A DNA stretch of 64,000 nucleotides, taken from Nitrosotalea devaniterrae (GTDB lineage: Archaea > Thermoproteota > Nitrososphaeria > Nitrososphaerales > Nitrosopumilaceae). Numbering within the stretch: position 1 is the stretch's first letter; every line of letters begins with the position of its first letter. Below, piece after piece: positions 42,134 through 50,829 of the stretch. The stretch covers positions 1,418,451 to 1,482,450 of the forward strand of contig LN890280.1 of NCBI GenBank assembly GCA_900065925.1, given 5' to 3'. A model generated the notes under the pieces. That model had not been told where the DNA came from. It was given only the letters and a program-made list of their open reading frames with translations, and did not search any database. A program made the position numbers and the translations under genes.

Positions 42134-42607
42134 TTGGCAAGCTACAAAAGCAGATACTCTAATGACAAATCACTTGATTTTATAATTCCCTTAATGGTCT
42201 TGCTGTTTCTGGGCGTTGTTTACATGCTCTCATTGAGATCATCACAAGGATACGTTAGTTTCATACTAATTGGAATTGCTGCAATGATTATGATTTACTG
42301 GGTAAAAGTATTAAAGAAGATGACAGTCGAAAGTAGTACTCCACAATATACACCAAAAGAAGCAGACACAAAGAACTGGGTATATGACCTCATCAAGGGT
42401 GAAAAAGAGACAATATTTGTAGCCGAGGTACCAGGCCCAGAAGATCAAGTTACAGTAAGACTGATTGATGGAATTCTATACGTACGAGGCTCAGCACATT
42501 TTTCAAAAGAAGTGCCAATTGAAACAACACCAGACATGGGAATTCATGATTTCAAGTATAGAAACGGTGTTCTTACTCTACGAATTAAAAAATTAGAAAC
42601 TCTTTGA
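42134..42607 (+). CDS. Membrane-anchored HSP20-like protein
   Basis: A 157-residue protein with TTG start. Two membrane helices (LVFLFIIPLMVLLF-type, about 17-34, and FILIGIAAMIMIYWV, about 43-57) are followed by a cytosolic domain (about 75-157) whose VTVRLIDGILYVRGSAHFSKEVP and YRNGVLTLRIKKLE segments look like the alpha-crystallin domain (including the GVLTLRI end motif). A membrane-bound small chaperone would be unusual. It converges with top6A, overlapping by 15 bases. Confidence 0.7.
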   Translation: MASYKSRYSNDKSLDFIIPLMVLLFLGVVYMLSLRSSQGYVSFILIGIAAMIMIYWVKVLKKMTVESSTPQYTPKEADTKNWVYDLIKGEKETIFVAEVPGPEDQVTVRLIDGILYVRGSAHFSKEVPIETTPDMGIHDFKYRNGVLTLRIKKLETL

Positions 42608-43696
42608 TTCTTCTAGCTTTGCTGGAAGATACTTGTCTGTAATATTAGTAAGACCATACTTTGAGAATGCCTCAAGTTCTGCTTTTCTTTTCAATTTGAG
42701 AAATACTTCGAGTTGTTTTTTCCAGTTTCCTTCTTGATATCTAGGGTCTTTTTGAAGATCATAGATTCTCTTTATGTCAGATTCTGTCATTGGAATTGTT
42801 GGAAGTTTGTATTTTTCAATATCTGTTGCCCAAACACCTAACCACTTGGCATCTGGTACAGTTAGTTCTCTCAAGTGAGCAGCGTTTGCAGAGCCAGATT
42901 TTATGACCATTGCAATGTGTTCACCATACACATCACCGTCTGCTAATATCACAACAGGCAATCCCATTTCTGAATTCAGTCTTCTCAAAAGATTTCTTGT
43001 CGAACGCGGGGCTTGACCTGCAGTATCAACAATTATAGCTTTGAATTTTTTGTGAACTTTTTCTTCAACAAATCTTGTAAAAAGACCACCCTTTTCTATT
43101 GCAATAACAAGTTCTGCACTAGTATCAACAAGTTCAGCACTACTCAAACTTGGACCTATCAAATACCCATCAGGGTGATCCGACAGATTCATTCTCTTTC
43201 CCTCATATCCTGGAACAGTGTATTCAATTGTCAAATCTCCAAAGACACTGCTTCTTTCTTCAGGAAATATGTGAAATTCTTCACGTGGACTTGTGAGCAC
43301 CGCCTCTAGATCCACTATAATATTGTCAGATTCTGGCTGATCCTCAAAATCAATGCTAAACGCTTGTGATGAATAGTAAATGTCTCTTAATGTGGATGAT
43401 TTTCCCTCACGTACGAGTCTATTGACAAAAAAAGCAAGCCAGGCAAGTTGTGTATAGGAACGCAATTGCGACATGTTTCTTGAGCTTCGGACAGCACTTG
43501 CACTACCCAAGATGTATTGTCGTATTTTTTTATCATAAACGATGTTGCTTACAGATCTACTGGGTATTACAAACTGTGGAAATTTTCCTTTGTCAAGATG
43601 ATCATAGATGCTAATACCTTGTTGTTCAAGTAATGACAGTAATCTTTTCTTTCTTGTCTCTGCGGTTTTTGCATTAGACTTGTTCTTCAATCTCAC
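42593..43696 (-). CDS. top6A: DNA topoisomerase VI subunit A (Spo11-like)
   Basis: A 367-residue protein: winged-helix 5Y-CAP domain with the catalytic tyrosine in TLRDIYYSS (Y107 or Y108, the latter fits), and Toprim motif VVILADGDVYGEHI (about 249-262) with DxD-type acidic residues. It breaks both DNA strands as part of the A2B2 enzyme. Last gene of the 43-48 kb operon; overlaps top6B by 23 bases. Confidence 0.95.
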   Translation of the reverse strand: MRLKNKSNAKTAETRKKRLLSLLEQQGISIYDHLDKGKFPQFVIPSRSVSNIVYDKKIRQYILGSASAVRSSRNMSQLRSYTQLAWLAFFVNRLVREGKSSTLRDIYYSSQAFSIDFEDQPESDNIIVDLEAVLTSPREEFHIFPEERSSVFGDLTIEYTVPGYEGKRMNLSDHPDGYLIGPSLSSAELVDTSAELVIAIEKGGLFTRFVEEKVHKKFKAIIVDTAGQAPRSTRNLLRRLNSEMGLPVVILADGDVYGEHIAMVIKSGSANAAHLRELTVPDAKWLGVWATDIEKYKLPTIPMTESDIKRIYDLQKDPRYQEGNWKKQLEVFLKLKRKAELEAFSKYGLTNITDKYLPAKLEESKSF

Positions 43697-45518
43697 TTCC
43701 CATCCTTATTAGTTGGTTATAATTTGGTTCTTTTTTCTTGCCAGCAAGTTCAGTGGCAAATTGTGCAATGAGTGGTACATATTTTGAATAAAGATTGGCT
43801 CTCTTTTTTGCCATGTCAGCTGCGCCTTGTCTTGACATGTGAACAGCCAATTTTCTTGCCAAATATTGTAATGCGTTCTTTAGTTCTCTTTCAAGTTCAG
43901 GTCTATCTGCTACATTTTCTTTTCCTACTGTTTTGTATGGAATTCTTGTAGAACAGATGTGTGATACAATAACAAGGGGCGGATCTCCTTTTATTTTATA
44001 TCTGGCCCATTCAGTCTCGTTAACTATTTTGAGTACTACGTCACTACCTTCATCATACAAGAGCGGTATACGATTTGCAAAACGGTAAACCTTGAGGCCA
44101 CTTGGAGGAATATCTCCGCCATAAGCAATTCCCATTTCAACTACAAATGGAAATCCAGAATATGCCGATGCGTTGCGTTGCCAGACAGCTGCAAACTCTG
44201 GATTGAAAAACTTCATAATTCCTTTTGAGAGCGGTTCTTCTCCCAAGGGTGCCAAGCAGCTAGGATCTGGTGCAAGGAACTCTTCAAATTTTTGAAGTGC
44301 ATCTGCTAGTTTTACCAATTCCTCGTTTGTCATGCTGCCTATTCTCTTGTCTGGCTTGAATTTGGCAAACTCACAGAATTTTTCTGCGGTGGTTGGTCCA
44401 ACCCTTTGGAATCTCTTTGTTAGAAATGTGAGAAGCGTATCTCCTTGAACAGTGCTTGCAAGTTGCTTGTAATAGGGACTTTCTGGGTCCAAGTCTACTG
44501 CATGAGTCTGAGATTCACCAAAGTCCCAAAATGTAATGGTCTTGTTTGCAATGTCAATATCGTCAATTCTAATTTTTTTGAGCCCCTCAAAATCAATATT
44601 TAGAAATGACATGACTGAGATCACGGTTCTTACCGGTCTTGATATGTCAGACCAACGTTTCTGTGCACGCTCTAGAATCTCTTTTGGAGTGAGATTTTTT
44701 TTCAAGCTCAGTTCTTTTTTGACTTTATCAATCATCTTGTTATCGATAGTTGGAATCTGATAATGTGTGTCAGTTATCATACGTCTAATGGTTTCAACAT
44801 CAATACCATGTGGATGAGGTTTGATTACTGTCGGTGGACGTGGCATGTCTTTTACAATTCTTGCATAATGGAATTTTTCTCCACTTGGATCTTCAAATGT
44901 TATTGTTGCATAAGGTGTGATAAGTGAAGTCTGATACACATAATCTCTAATTTTTGATCCTGCTTTGGAGTAATCACCTTCAAGAACAATACTTACTGCA
45001 AGACCTGTTTTTGATCCTTCTTTTGTTGTATGTTTTTGGATGACTGGTTTATTTTTCTGAATATCAAGTAACATTACAAATTCATCAATTGTTTTACCAT
45101 CTGAGCAGCTCTTTACAGTGACGGGTTTGTTTGTAGTGATTTGACCATACAGTATTGCCATGGTTGCACCAAGACCAAACATTCCTCTGGCTTGTTTGAG
45201 ACCAAATTTAGAACCATAAAGAACAGTACCAAAAGCAAGCGGAATATGTTCAGAATCAATTCCAGGTCCGTTATCTTTTACAGTTAAGATGTAATGTTTC
45301 GGATCTGCTTTCTCAGGATCCACTGCCTTTATTGAAAGATGAATATCAGGAAGTATTTTCTTTTGATCACATGCATCAAGTGCATTTTCTACAAATTCCC
45401 TAACTGAGGTGTAAAGTGATCTAGTTGGATTACTAAATCCTGCAAGGTCTCTGTTCCTGTAAAAGAACTCACTAGGAGATATTTGGCTGAAAACTTCTTT
45501 ACTCAAGGATATTTCCAC
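43674..45518 (-). CDS. top6B: DNA topoisomerase VI subunit B
   Basis: A 614-residue GHKL ATPase subunit: ENALDACDQKKILP, DNGPGIDSEHIPLAFGTVLYG, GMFGLGATMAILYGQ are the Bergerat ATP-binding motifs, followed by the helix-two-turn-helix and transducer domains. It provides ATP-driven strand capture with Top6A. Overlaps the KH protein by 20 bases and Top6A by 23. Co-occurs with topoisomerase IB at 9 kb. Confidence 0.96.
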   Translation of the reverse strand: MEISLSKEVFSQISPSEFFYRNRDLAGFSNPTRSLYTSVREFVENALDACDQKKILPDIHLSIKAVDPEKADPKHYILTVKDNGPGIDSEHIPLAFGTVLYGSKFGLKQARGMFGLGATMAILYGQITTNKPVTVKSCSDGKTIDEFVMLLDIQKNKPVIQKHTTKEGSKTGLAVSIVLEGDYSKAGSKIRDYVYQTSLITPYATITFEDPSGEKFHYARIVKDMPRPPTVIKPHPHGIDVETIRRMITDTHYQIPTIDNKMIDKVKKELSLKKNLTPKEILERAQKRWSDISRPVRTVISVMSFLNIDFEGLKKIRIDDIDIANKTITFWDFGESQTHAVDLDPESPYYKQLASTVQGDTLLTFLTKRFQRVGPTTAEKFCEFAKFKPDKRIGSMTNEELVKLADALQKFEEFLAPDPSCLAPLGEEPLSKGIMKFFNPEFAAVWQRNASAYSGFPFVVEMGIAYGGDIPPSGLKVYRFANRIPLLYDEGSDVVLKIVNETEWARYKIKGDPPLVIVSHICSTRIPYKTVGKENVADRPELERELKNALQYLARKLAVHMSRQGAADMAKKRANLYSKYVPLIAQFATELAGKKKEPNYNQLIRMGSEIEEQV

Positions 45519-46071
45519 CCTCCCAAAGTTGAAGTCTTTCTAACTTTTGTCTTCTTCTTGATTCTTGAAGATCATTGTAGACCTTTCCATGAGTACTACC
45601 ACTTGAAATAGACGTTATTGCATTTACGGCAGACTTTAGCTGGGTCCCATCTCCAATTATGGCAACAGTTCTGCCATAGACAGACACCTTTGCGCCACTT
45701 AGATCCTCAATGTTTTTTCTAACACGACCACCTTCCCCTATTATTCTGCTCTTTATCCTCTCAATCTGGGCAGATGATCTACCAACAAATTGACGTAAAT
45801 CCATAATGTGCAATGAAGTTTCCTCCTGAACAAGACGCAGTGCATTCTCTGCCGAGAATCCACGACCTATAGCCATAACAATTTCTTCAGCCTTAAACGG
45901 CATTATATTTTCAACGTCGCCCACTCCCTTTATGACTGTCTCGCCTGTTTGACCGTCAATTGACAGTGAGACGGAACAAATTTTTTCTATTTTGGCTTTT
46001 ATCTTTCCGGATTTGCCAATTAATACTCCAACACGATCAACTGGAATTAGTATAATTTTTTCAAAGATCAT
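45499..46071 (-). CDS. KH-domain RNA-binding protein, Dim2/Pno1-like
   Basis: A 190-residue protein with two KH domains: VDRVGVLIGKSGKIKAKIEK (GxxG about 17-20) and RIIGEGGRVRKNIEDLSG (about 110-127). This two-KH layout is the archaeal Dim2/Pno1/Krr1 family, which binds the 3' end of 16S pre-rRNA. Its start overlaps the RIO1 stop by four bases; in eukaryotes RIO1 and Pno1 act at the same step of 40S maturation, so gene order agrees with function. Confidence 0.92.
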   Translation of the reverse strand: MIFEKIILIPVDRVGVLIGKSGKIKAKIEKICSVSLSIDGQTGETVIKGVGDVENIMPFKAEEIVMAIGRGFSAENALRLVQEETSLHIMDLRQFVGRSSAQIERIKSRIIGEGGRVRKNIEDLSGAKVSVYGRTVAIIGDGTQLKSAVNAITSISSGSTHGKVYNDLQESRRRQKLERLQLWEGGNILE

Positions 46072-47003
46072 TTTGTAACCCTCTTAAACACATCAATTGG
46101 ATTGTCCACCGTTAGTCCTCTCTTAACAAAGAATCTAGTAATATTACTAATATCTCTTTCAAGAAATTCTTTTGTTTTAGGATGCCTTATATCTACCGCA
46201 GAGCCAAAATCAAAAACTACAGGTCCATTCTCTGTCTTGAAAATATTATATTCTGAAAGATCAGCATGAACAAGTTCTGCTTTTTGATATAGATCTGAAA
46301 TGATTTCTATTGACTTTTCATAATCAGTATAATTTACTTCAGATTCAACCAATGTTGGAGATGGTACACCATTAGTTCCCACAAATTTCATTAGTAGAAT
46401 ATTTTTCACCACAGTTATTGGTTCTGGACATGGAATTTCAGAGTTAAAAGACTTGCTTAGATTACGAAATTCTTTTTTTGCCCATAACTCTACAAGAGAT
46501 CTAGTACCTCTTTTTATTCGGGTAAATCTCGGATCTCCAATAAGGTAAGGGTAACGCTTCTTAAAATTCGATGTAGTTACAAGATAAATTTTTACAGCAA
46601 GGTCTTGGCCTGAAGGATCAACTGCCCAGTACATTTGTGATTCTTTTCCTGCACCAACTGCACCATTAACATATGAAATAATGCCATTATTTATCATCCG
46701 TGAGAGAATCATCACTGTTGATTTATCAAAGACTGCCTCGAGCACTTTATTTTTATCAAATACATCTTTCTCGGTTTTTTGCTCTCTTGCTTTTCCAGCA
46801 AGCCTAATGTTCATCTTTTTTGCCAATTTGCCCCGGAGTTCAAAATTAGATTCTTCTGTAGGAGAATCTTCGGATTCGTCAGTGATAGAATCTTCAGATT
46901 CATCAATTATTTCTGATAAATCTAGATCGTTTTCTTCTATGACCTCATCGTTGAGTTCATCTGCAGAAGTTTTATTCACTTTAGATTTTGCTCCTAATGA
47001 CAA
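46068..47003 (-). CDS. rio1: RIO1-type protein kinase
   Basis: A 311-residue kinase. After an acidic N-terminus (about 15-50, DLSEIIDESEDSITDESEDS) come the ATP-binding loop GAVGAGKESQMYWA, the catalytic loop LVHADLSEYNIF, and the metal-binding FDFGSAVDIRHP, typical of RIO1. RIO1 is an ATPase/kinase in late small-subunit biogenesis. The gene lies between aIF1A and the KH protein, a widely conserved archaeal order. Acidic N-terminal extension is longer than in most archaeal RIO1 enzymes. Confidence 0.93.
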   Translation of the reverse strand: MSLGAKSKVNKTSADELNDEVIEENDLDLSEIIDESEDSITDESEDSPTEESNFELRGKLAKKMNIRLAGKAREQKTEKDVFDKNKVLEAVFDKSTVMILSRMINNGIISYVNGAVGAGKESQMYWAVDPSGQDLAVKIYLVTTSNFKKRYPYLIGDPRFTRIKRGTRSLVELWAKKEFRNLSKSFNSEIPCPEPITVVKNILLMKFVGTNGVPSPTLVESEVNYTDYEKSIEIISDLYQKAELVHADLSEYNIFKTENGPVVFDFGSAVDIRHPKTKEFLERDISNITRFFVKRGLTVDNPIDVFKRVTK

Positions 47004-47041
47004 TATAGTTTGTAATACGAACCTTGTAAAATTGATTGCTG

Positions 47042-47353
47042 TTAGAAATCTTGTGGTAACAGTCCCTTTTGTTTCAACATTTCAACTTGTGAGAGTGTAT
47101 ATCTCCAAGTGATATCTCCACGGTCATCTGATCTAAAATCCCAAGGAGCGATTGTTACAACATCATTATCTCGTATCCAGATTTTTCTTTTTAGTTTTCC
47201 TCTAATTCTACCCATTCTTGTCTTATCATCAGTACATCGTACAAGTATGTGATCACTACCCAAAAGTTTTACAACTCGTCCTAACATCTCGCCTTCTCCA
47301 GGCAACTGCATTTCCTTTAATTCACTTTCGTTTAGTACTTTTCGCTTACCCAA
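47042..47353 (-). CDS. eif1A: Translation initiation factor aIF1A
   Basis: A 103-residue OB-fold protein: GEMLGRVVKLLGSDHILVRCTDDKTRMGRIRGKLKRKIWI is the S1-like core, followed by DVVTIAPWDFRSDDRGDITWRYT. It occupies the A site of the small subunit during initiation. First in the direction of RIO1, 38 bases before the RIO1 start; the previous gene is DUF424. Confidence 0.95.
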   Translation of the reverse strand: MGKRKVLNESELKEMQLPGEGEMLGRVVKLLGSDHILVRCTDDKTRMGRIRGKLKRKIWIRDNDVVTIAPWDFRSDDRGDITWRYTLSQVEMLKQKGLLPQDF

Positions 47354-47400
47354 AATTCTCAGACAACAATGTGTTCAGTATGTATATAATCGTTGTATTT

Positions 47401-47697
47401 TCAAAATTTGAAAACAATAAGAAAAGGAATTCCCTCAATTTCTTTTACGCCTTTTCCAGTTCCGACTCCTATTTTTATTGAAAGATCAATTGTTTTTTTA
47501 CCAACCATATTGATTATTGAAGAGGTTCGTAGAAGAGATTCTGCCTCTTTTTCATCAACTATACGGTCTCCATAGTAACTCTTGGTGATTTTTATCTCTA
47601 GATCAGATTGCTTGACGGTTCTGCCAACCAATTCAGCGTCACAGATATTCAGCATCCTATTGCGCTGTTGATTCACTTGTTTAACGGCAAAATTCAT
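47401..47697 (-). CDS. DUF424 domain protein
   Basis: A 98-residue protein with LNICDAELVGRTVKQSDLEIKITKSYYG and a C-terminal VGKKTIDLSIKIGVG, the archaeal DUF424 family, usually coded beside aIF2-beta. It starts one base before the aIF2-beta stop region (47697 against 47698), so the two are tightly coupled. Function unknown; link to translation inferred from context. Confidence 0.88.
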   Translation of the reverse strand: MNFAVKQVNQQRNRMLNICDAELVGRTVKQSDLEIKITKSYYGDRIVDEKEAESLLRTSSIINMVGKKTIDLSIKIGVGTGKGVKEIEGIPFLIVFKF

Positions 47698-48120
47698 TTA
47701 CGCATATTGACCCTTTAGCGGAGACCTGGCTCCACATGCTTCACATTTGAGAAGGGTCACCCTGTTTTCTTTTTCGACTCTAGTATCAGGACTTTTACAT
47801 GTAGGACATTCCACATATTCCTTAAGGTATCTATTCAAAAGAGCTGAAAATTCATGAGGATCTTTTTTGCCAACAAAGACTGCTTTGTCGCCTCCAAATT
47901 GTGCAGGAGTTGCAAATTCCTTTGAGAGGTATTGAAGAAGTTTTTCTGGATCTCTTCTTAGTATTTTTGGAAATTCTGAAAAGTTTCTGAAAAATGTTCT
48001 ATTTCCCTGCCACATGATATCGACTTTGGGAAGTTCAAATCTTGATGTAGAACCAGTCTTGGTTTGAGATACTTTATCCTGAATGTTTTTTAGTAATTTT
48101 TCATATTCGGCTTTTGTCAA
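47698..48120 (-). CDS. eif2b: Translation initiation factor aIF2 subunit beta
   Basis: A 140-residue protein: N-terminal helix, MWQGNRTFFRNFSEFPKILRRDPEKLLQYL central domain and C-terminal zinc ribbon CPTCKSPDTRVEKENRVTLLKC plus CGA. It is part of aIF2, which brings Met-tRNA to the small subunit. First gene of the aIF2b-DUF424-aIF1A-rio1-KH-top6B-top6A series on the minus strand. Confidence 0.96.
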   Translation of the reverse strand: MTKAEYEKLLKNIQDKVSQTKTGSTSRFELPKVDIMWQGNRTFFRNFSEFPKILRRDPEKLLQYLSKEFATPAQFGGDKAVFVGKKDPHEFSALLNRYLKEYVECPTCKSPDTRVEKENRVTLLKCEACGARSPLKGQYA

Positions 48121-48313
48121 CTATTTCAGTATGAGAATCGCTACCTATATTGATTTACATGACAAATTTGCTTGCTTTGTAGTACGATACAGTATGCAAT
48201 TATGCGTGAAGGTCACTTTCAAAATTAATAATTTTATTCTTTATTGTAAATATCACATATTTTTTACAAATTTTTGTATCAACTAGACATACAGTTTTTT
48301 GTTATTTTTAGCC

Positions 48314-48640
48314 TTAGAACTGTTTAAGAAAGGACCTAGAATGACTTTTGTCCACTAATATTCTAAAACGACTCAGCATCATTTCAAGTCCCATTTGTCT
48401 TGTTCTTGCGTCTTTCACCCCTTTAAATAACTCAATTAGCATTTTCGAATTTAGTTCAAGATCAGCATCTTGGAGGAACTTTGCACCGCCTCGGATCACA
48501 TCAGCAGCGTTAACCATTCTTTCTATCATATCAGGATCGGATGGTTTTTTCTCTAGTTTTTGTAGACAGTCAAAAACGAGCATGGTTAACCGTGAACACT
48601 CCTCAAGGAACAAGTTTTTGTGTGTTTCAATGAGAGCCAT
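48314..48640 (-). CDS. Hpt-like (CheA P1-like) protein with Asp at the phospho-histidine position
   Basis: About 108 residues from ATG 48640 (an ATG at 48664 would add eight). FLEECSRLTMLVFDCLQKLE then KKPSDPDMIERMVNAADVIRGGAKFLQ follows the CheA P1/Hpt pattern (FLxE..E.L..L...LE.xPxDxxLIxxxFRAAHTLKGGA). In true Hpt the HTLKG histidine is phosphorylated; here AADVIRGGA has Asp47 at that place, so phosphotransfer by His is lost. The shorter start is favoured since the TATA-like TTTTATATC lies at about 48680-48688. It is divergent from a DNA-binding-like gene and near a histidine kinase. Confidence 0.7.
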   Translation of the reverse strand: MALIETHKNLFLEECSRLTMLVFDCLQKLEKKPSDPDMIERMVNAADVIRGGAKFLQDADLELNSKMLIELFKGVKDARTRQMGLEMMLSRFRILVDKSHSRSFLKQF

Positions 48641-48678
48641 ACCATAGTACCGTACATTCCCCATTTAAGGTAATCGTC

Positions 48679-48752
48679 GATATAAAATTCCCTCATATGG
48701 ATAACTACATCATTTGTTACCATAAAAATTCTACCAAGGACTTATCCATATG
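48679..48752. promoter_or_regulatory. Divergent promoter region with 11-base inverted repeat
   Basis: GATATAAAAT (48679-48688) can serve as TATA box in either direction. CATATGGATAA (48694-48704) and TTATCCATATG (48742-48752) are perfect inverted copies 37 bases apart, lying between TATA and the likely plus-strand coding start at 48772. This could be a two-site operator or a stem in a leader of about 60 bases. Confidence 0.5.
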
Positions 48753-48771
48753 TCCCGGACAAGTAAATCAA

Positions 48772-48933
48772 TTGCCAAGAAAAGAATACAAAACAATTAC
48801 AGTAAAAACTGAGGCGTTTCAAAAGTTTGTGAAAGCCATAAGGGAAGCAAAAAAGGATGATCCTTTGCTTGATAATAGTACATTTCTAAATTCGCTTGTT
48901 ACAAGACATCAGAAAACTAGGCGGTTGTCCTAA
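48772..48933 (+). CDS. Short DNA-binding-like protein, possible ribbon-helix-helix
   Basis: 53 residues if it starts at TTG 48772: LPRKEYKTITVKTEAFQKFVKAIREAKKDDP, then LLDNSTFLNSLVTRHQK. A basic strand (KTITVKTEAF) followed by two helices is the ribbon-helix-helix layout of short archaeal repressors. An ATG at 48697 is in frame, but it would lie before the predicted transcription start, so I favour TTG. It may bind the 11-base inverted repeat upstream (inference). Confidence 0.6.
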   Translation: MPRKEYKTITVKTEAFQKFVKAIREAKKDDPLLDNSTFLNSLVTRHQKTRRLS

Positions 48934-48958
48934 TGAAAGCAACTGGCTTTGTCGGATC

Positions 48959-49285
48959 ATGGTCAAAATAAAGATAAACATGTCTATTGGTGAGCTAATG
49001 ATTGAATTTACTGACACAGCAGACTTGGAAAATCAATTAAAAAACATTGATCTTTCTGAGATAGAGTCAGTACTTGAGAGAAAATGCAGAAATCAATTAG
49101 ATACAAAAGAATCTAGAAAGGCCACTCCAAACGAGAGTAAGATTGTAGAAGAACTCGGTACTGTAAACCTCTTGAAGGTATCAGAAGGAGGCCAAGATGC
49201 CACAAAGCTTGCCATATTCTTGTCTGCAAATAATATGAGTCATGAGGATGTCAAAAGGATAACTGGCATAACGATATTGAGTTGA
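48959..49285 (+). CDS. Unknown protein, 108 residues
   Basis: From ATG 48959: VKIKINMSIGELMIEFTDTADLENQLKNIDLSEIESVLERKCRN (quoted in part), then a polar linker and a small helical C-terminus (TKLAIFLSANNMSHEDVKRITGI) that could be a winged-helix-like or UBA-like three-helix unit. A frame start at 48896 would overlap the preceding gene. Family not recognised. Four bases separate it from the next gene on the same strand. Confidence 0.6.
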   Translation: MVKIKINMSIGELMIEFTDTADLENQLKNIDLSEIESVLERKCRNQLDTKESRKATPNESKIVEELGTVNLLKVSEGGQDATKLAIFLSANNMSHEDVKRITGITILS

Positions 49286-49289
49286 GAAC

Positions 49290-49523
49290 ATGTCGGTCAT
49301 AGAAAATCAAAACACCCCTTCACTTGGAGAAATGTGGCAATTCATCAATAAGAATTTGAGTCCAATTGGCATGATGCCAGACAAGGCAAGTTTAGACTAT
49401 TCGCAGACTTTTTGGTTGTATCGAGAATTGAGAAAGTTGGACAATACGTTCAGAGATGTAGTACAGGTGCATGTGCTAAAAAATGAATTGTCATATTCTT
49501 TGTTAGAAACACTGGTAAATTAG
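49290..49523 (+). CDS. Unknown small protein, 77 residues
   Basis: SLGEMWQFINKNLSPIGMMPDKASLDYSQTFWLYRELRKLDNTFRD, soluble and probably helical, without cysteines. It directly follows the preceding unknown protein (gap of four bases), so they are one transcription unit, and precedes the histidine kinase by 113 bases. No family recognised; the last helix VQVHVLKNELSYSLLETLV could be an interaction helix. Confidence 0.55.
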   Translation: MSVIENQNTPSLGEMWQFINKNLSPIGMMPDKASLDYSQTFWLYRELRKLDNTFRDVVQVHVLKNELSYSLLETLVN

Positions 49524-49636
49524 AAAAAGTCATCTTACAATAACTAAAAAATATAGAGTTGTGGAGCAAGTCCCTGTAACCAATAAGACTTTCATCTTAA
49601 TTTATTAAACGAGAGCGACTAGGGGATACTGAAAAA

Positions 49637-50758
49637 GTGATAGAAAACAAAAACGAATCATATGATTACAAAGAAGAGGACCTCAACATTCTGTTAGAAC
49701 GTTATGAAAAGATGGCTGAAAAATATAGAAACTTGTATGACAACTCACCTGATCTTTATCGAACAATTAACCTAGATGGCATTATTTTAGATTGTAACAA
49801 GACCTATGCAGACAAGTTAGGATATACAAAAGAAGAGATTATTGGAAAAACAATTTTTGATCACGTGGCAGAAAATAGTCTCAGATTATTACAAGATGCA
49901 TACCACACATGGAAAATGACAGGAACTGTATCAAGTAGAGAAGTATGGTTAAGGCGAAAGGATCAGACAATATTTCCAGTTTTACTTAGTGCTGCCAATC
50001 TTTATGGAAATGATGGTACATTGGTAGGAAGTAATACTGCAATAAGAGACATGACTGAAATTCACAATGTAAAAAAAGAAGTTGAAGAACACAAGCTGAA
50101 AAGTCTCAATGTCATAGGAGATCTTTCTGCAAGAATATCACATGACTTTCGAAATCCCATATCAATAATCAGAAACAGTCTAGAATTAATGAAGATACAA
50201 AACCCTGACCTCAATGAAAAAAATAAAAATCACATAACAATGATGGAGAGAGCCATTGCCAGAATATCTCATCAGTTGGAAGAGGTTCTTGACTATGTCT
50301 TGCCAAGACCTCTAAATCTTGAGACTCATTCTCTGTGCAGCATTTTAGATTCCTCACTGTCCAAGATAGACCTCGGAGAAGTAAAAGTGAATGTTCCAGA
50401 AAAAGACCAGGTTATAGAGTGCGATGGATCAAAAATAGAGATTGTTTTCTCCAATCTCATATTAAATGCAGTTCAGGCCATGGAAAAAAAAGGTAATATC
50501 CAGATAAGGATCAATGACAAACCAGATTCTACAATAATAGAGATAGAAGACACGGGCCCAGGCATACCAAAACATTTGATAGAAAAAATGTTTGAACCAT
50601 TATTTACAACTAGACAGATTGGGACAGGTTTGGGATTGGTAAGCTGTAAGAGTATCGTAGAAAAACATGGTGGAACAATTGAAATAAGAACTCAGATCAA
50701 AAAAGGTACCGCGTTTATCATAACACTTCCAAAATTCAAATCAACCAAAACTAGCTGA
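49637..50758 (+). CDS. PAS-domain histidine kinase, soluble
   Basis: A 373-residue protein (GTG start) without membrane helices: PAS domain (about 30-135; YDNSPDLYRTINLDGIILDCNKTYADKLGYTKEEIIGKTIFDHV), HisKA dimerisation helix with H-box SARISHDFRNPISII (His about 170), then the HATPase: N-box NLILNAVQAM, G1 DTGPGIP, G2 TGLGL. It should autophosphorylate in response to a PAS-sensed signal. No response regulator is adjacent. The PAS chemistry (haem or flavin) cannot be read. Confidence 0.9.
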   Translation: MIENKNESYDYKEEDLNILLERYEKMAEKYRNLYDNSPDLYRTINLDGIILDCNKTYADKLGYTKEEIIGKTIFDHVAENSLRLLQDAYHTWKMTGTVSSREVWLRRKDQTIFPVLLSAANLYGNDGTLVGSNTAIRDMTEIHNVKKEVEEHKLKSLNVIGDLSARISHDFRNPISIIRNSLELMKIQNPDLNEKNKNHITMMERAIARISHQLEEVLDYVLPRPLNLETHSLCSILDSSLSKIDLGEVKVNVPEKDQVIECDGSKIEIVFSNLILNAVQAMEKKGNIQIRINDKPDSTIIEIEDTGPGIPKHLIEKMFEPLFTTRQIGTGLGLVSCKSIVEKHGGTIEIRTQIKKGTAFIITLPKFKSTKTS

Positions 50759-50829
50759 ACTTTAGCCAAATAAACAAAAATACGGTCATTACTTTTTTGA
50801 ATAAATTTTAGAAAAAGAAGAAAATTGTA

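Noticed and set aside
48083-48286. Plus-strand 67-codon frame in the gap after aIF2-beta
   Set aside because: Starts antisense to aIF2-beta and ends in very A/T-rich sequence; no protein-like pattern. The 190-base gap appears to hold only promoters.
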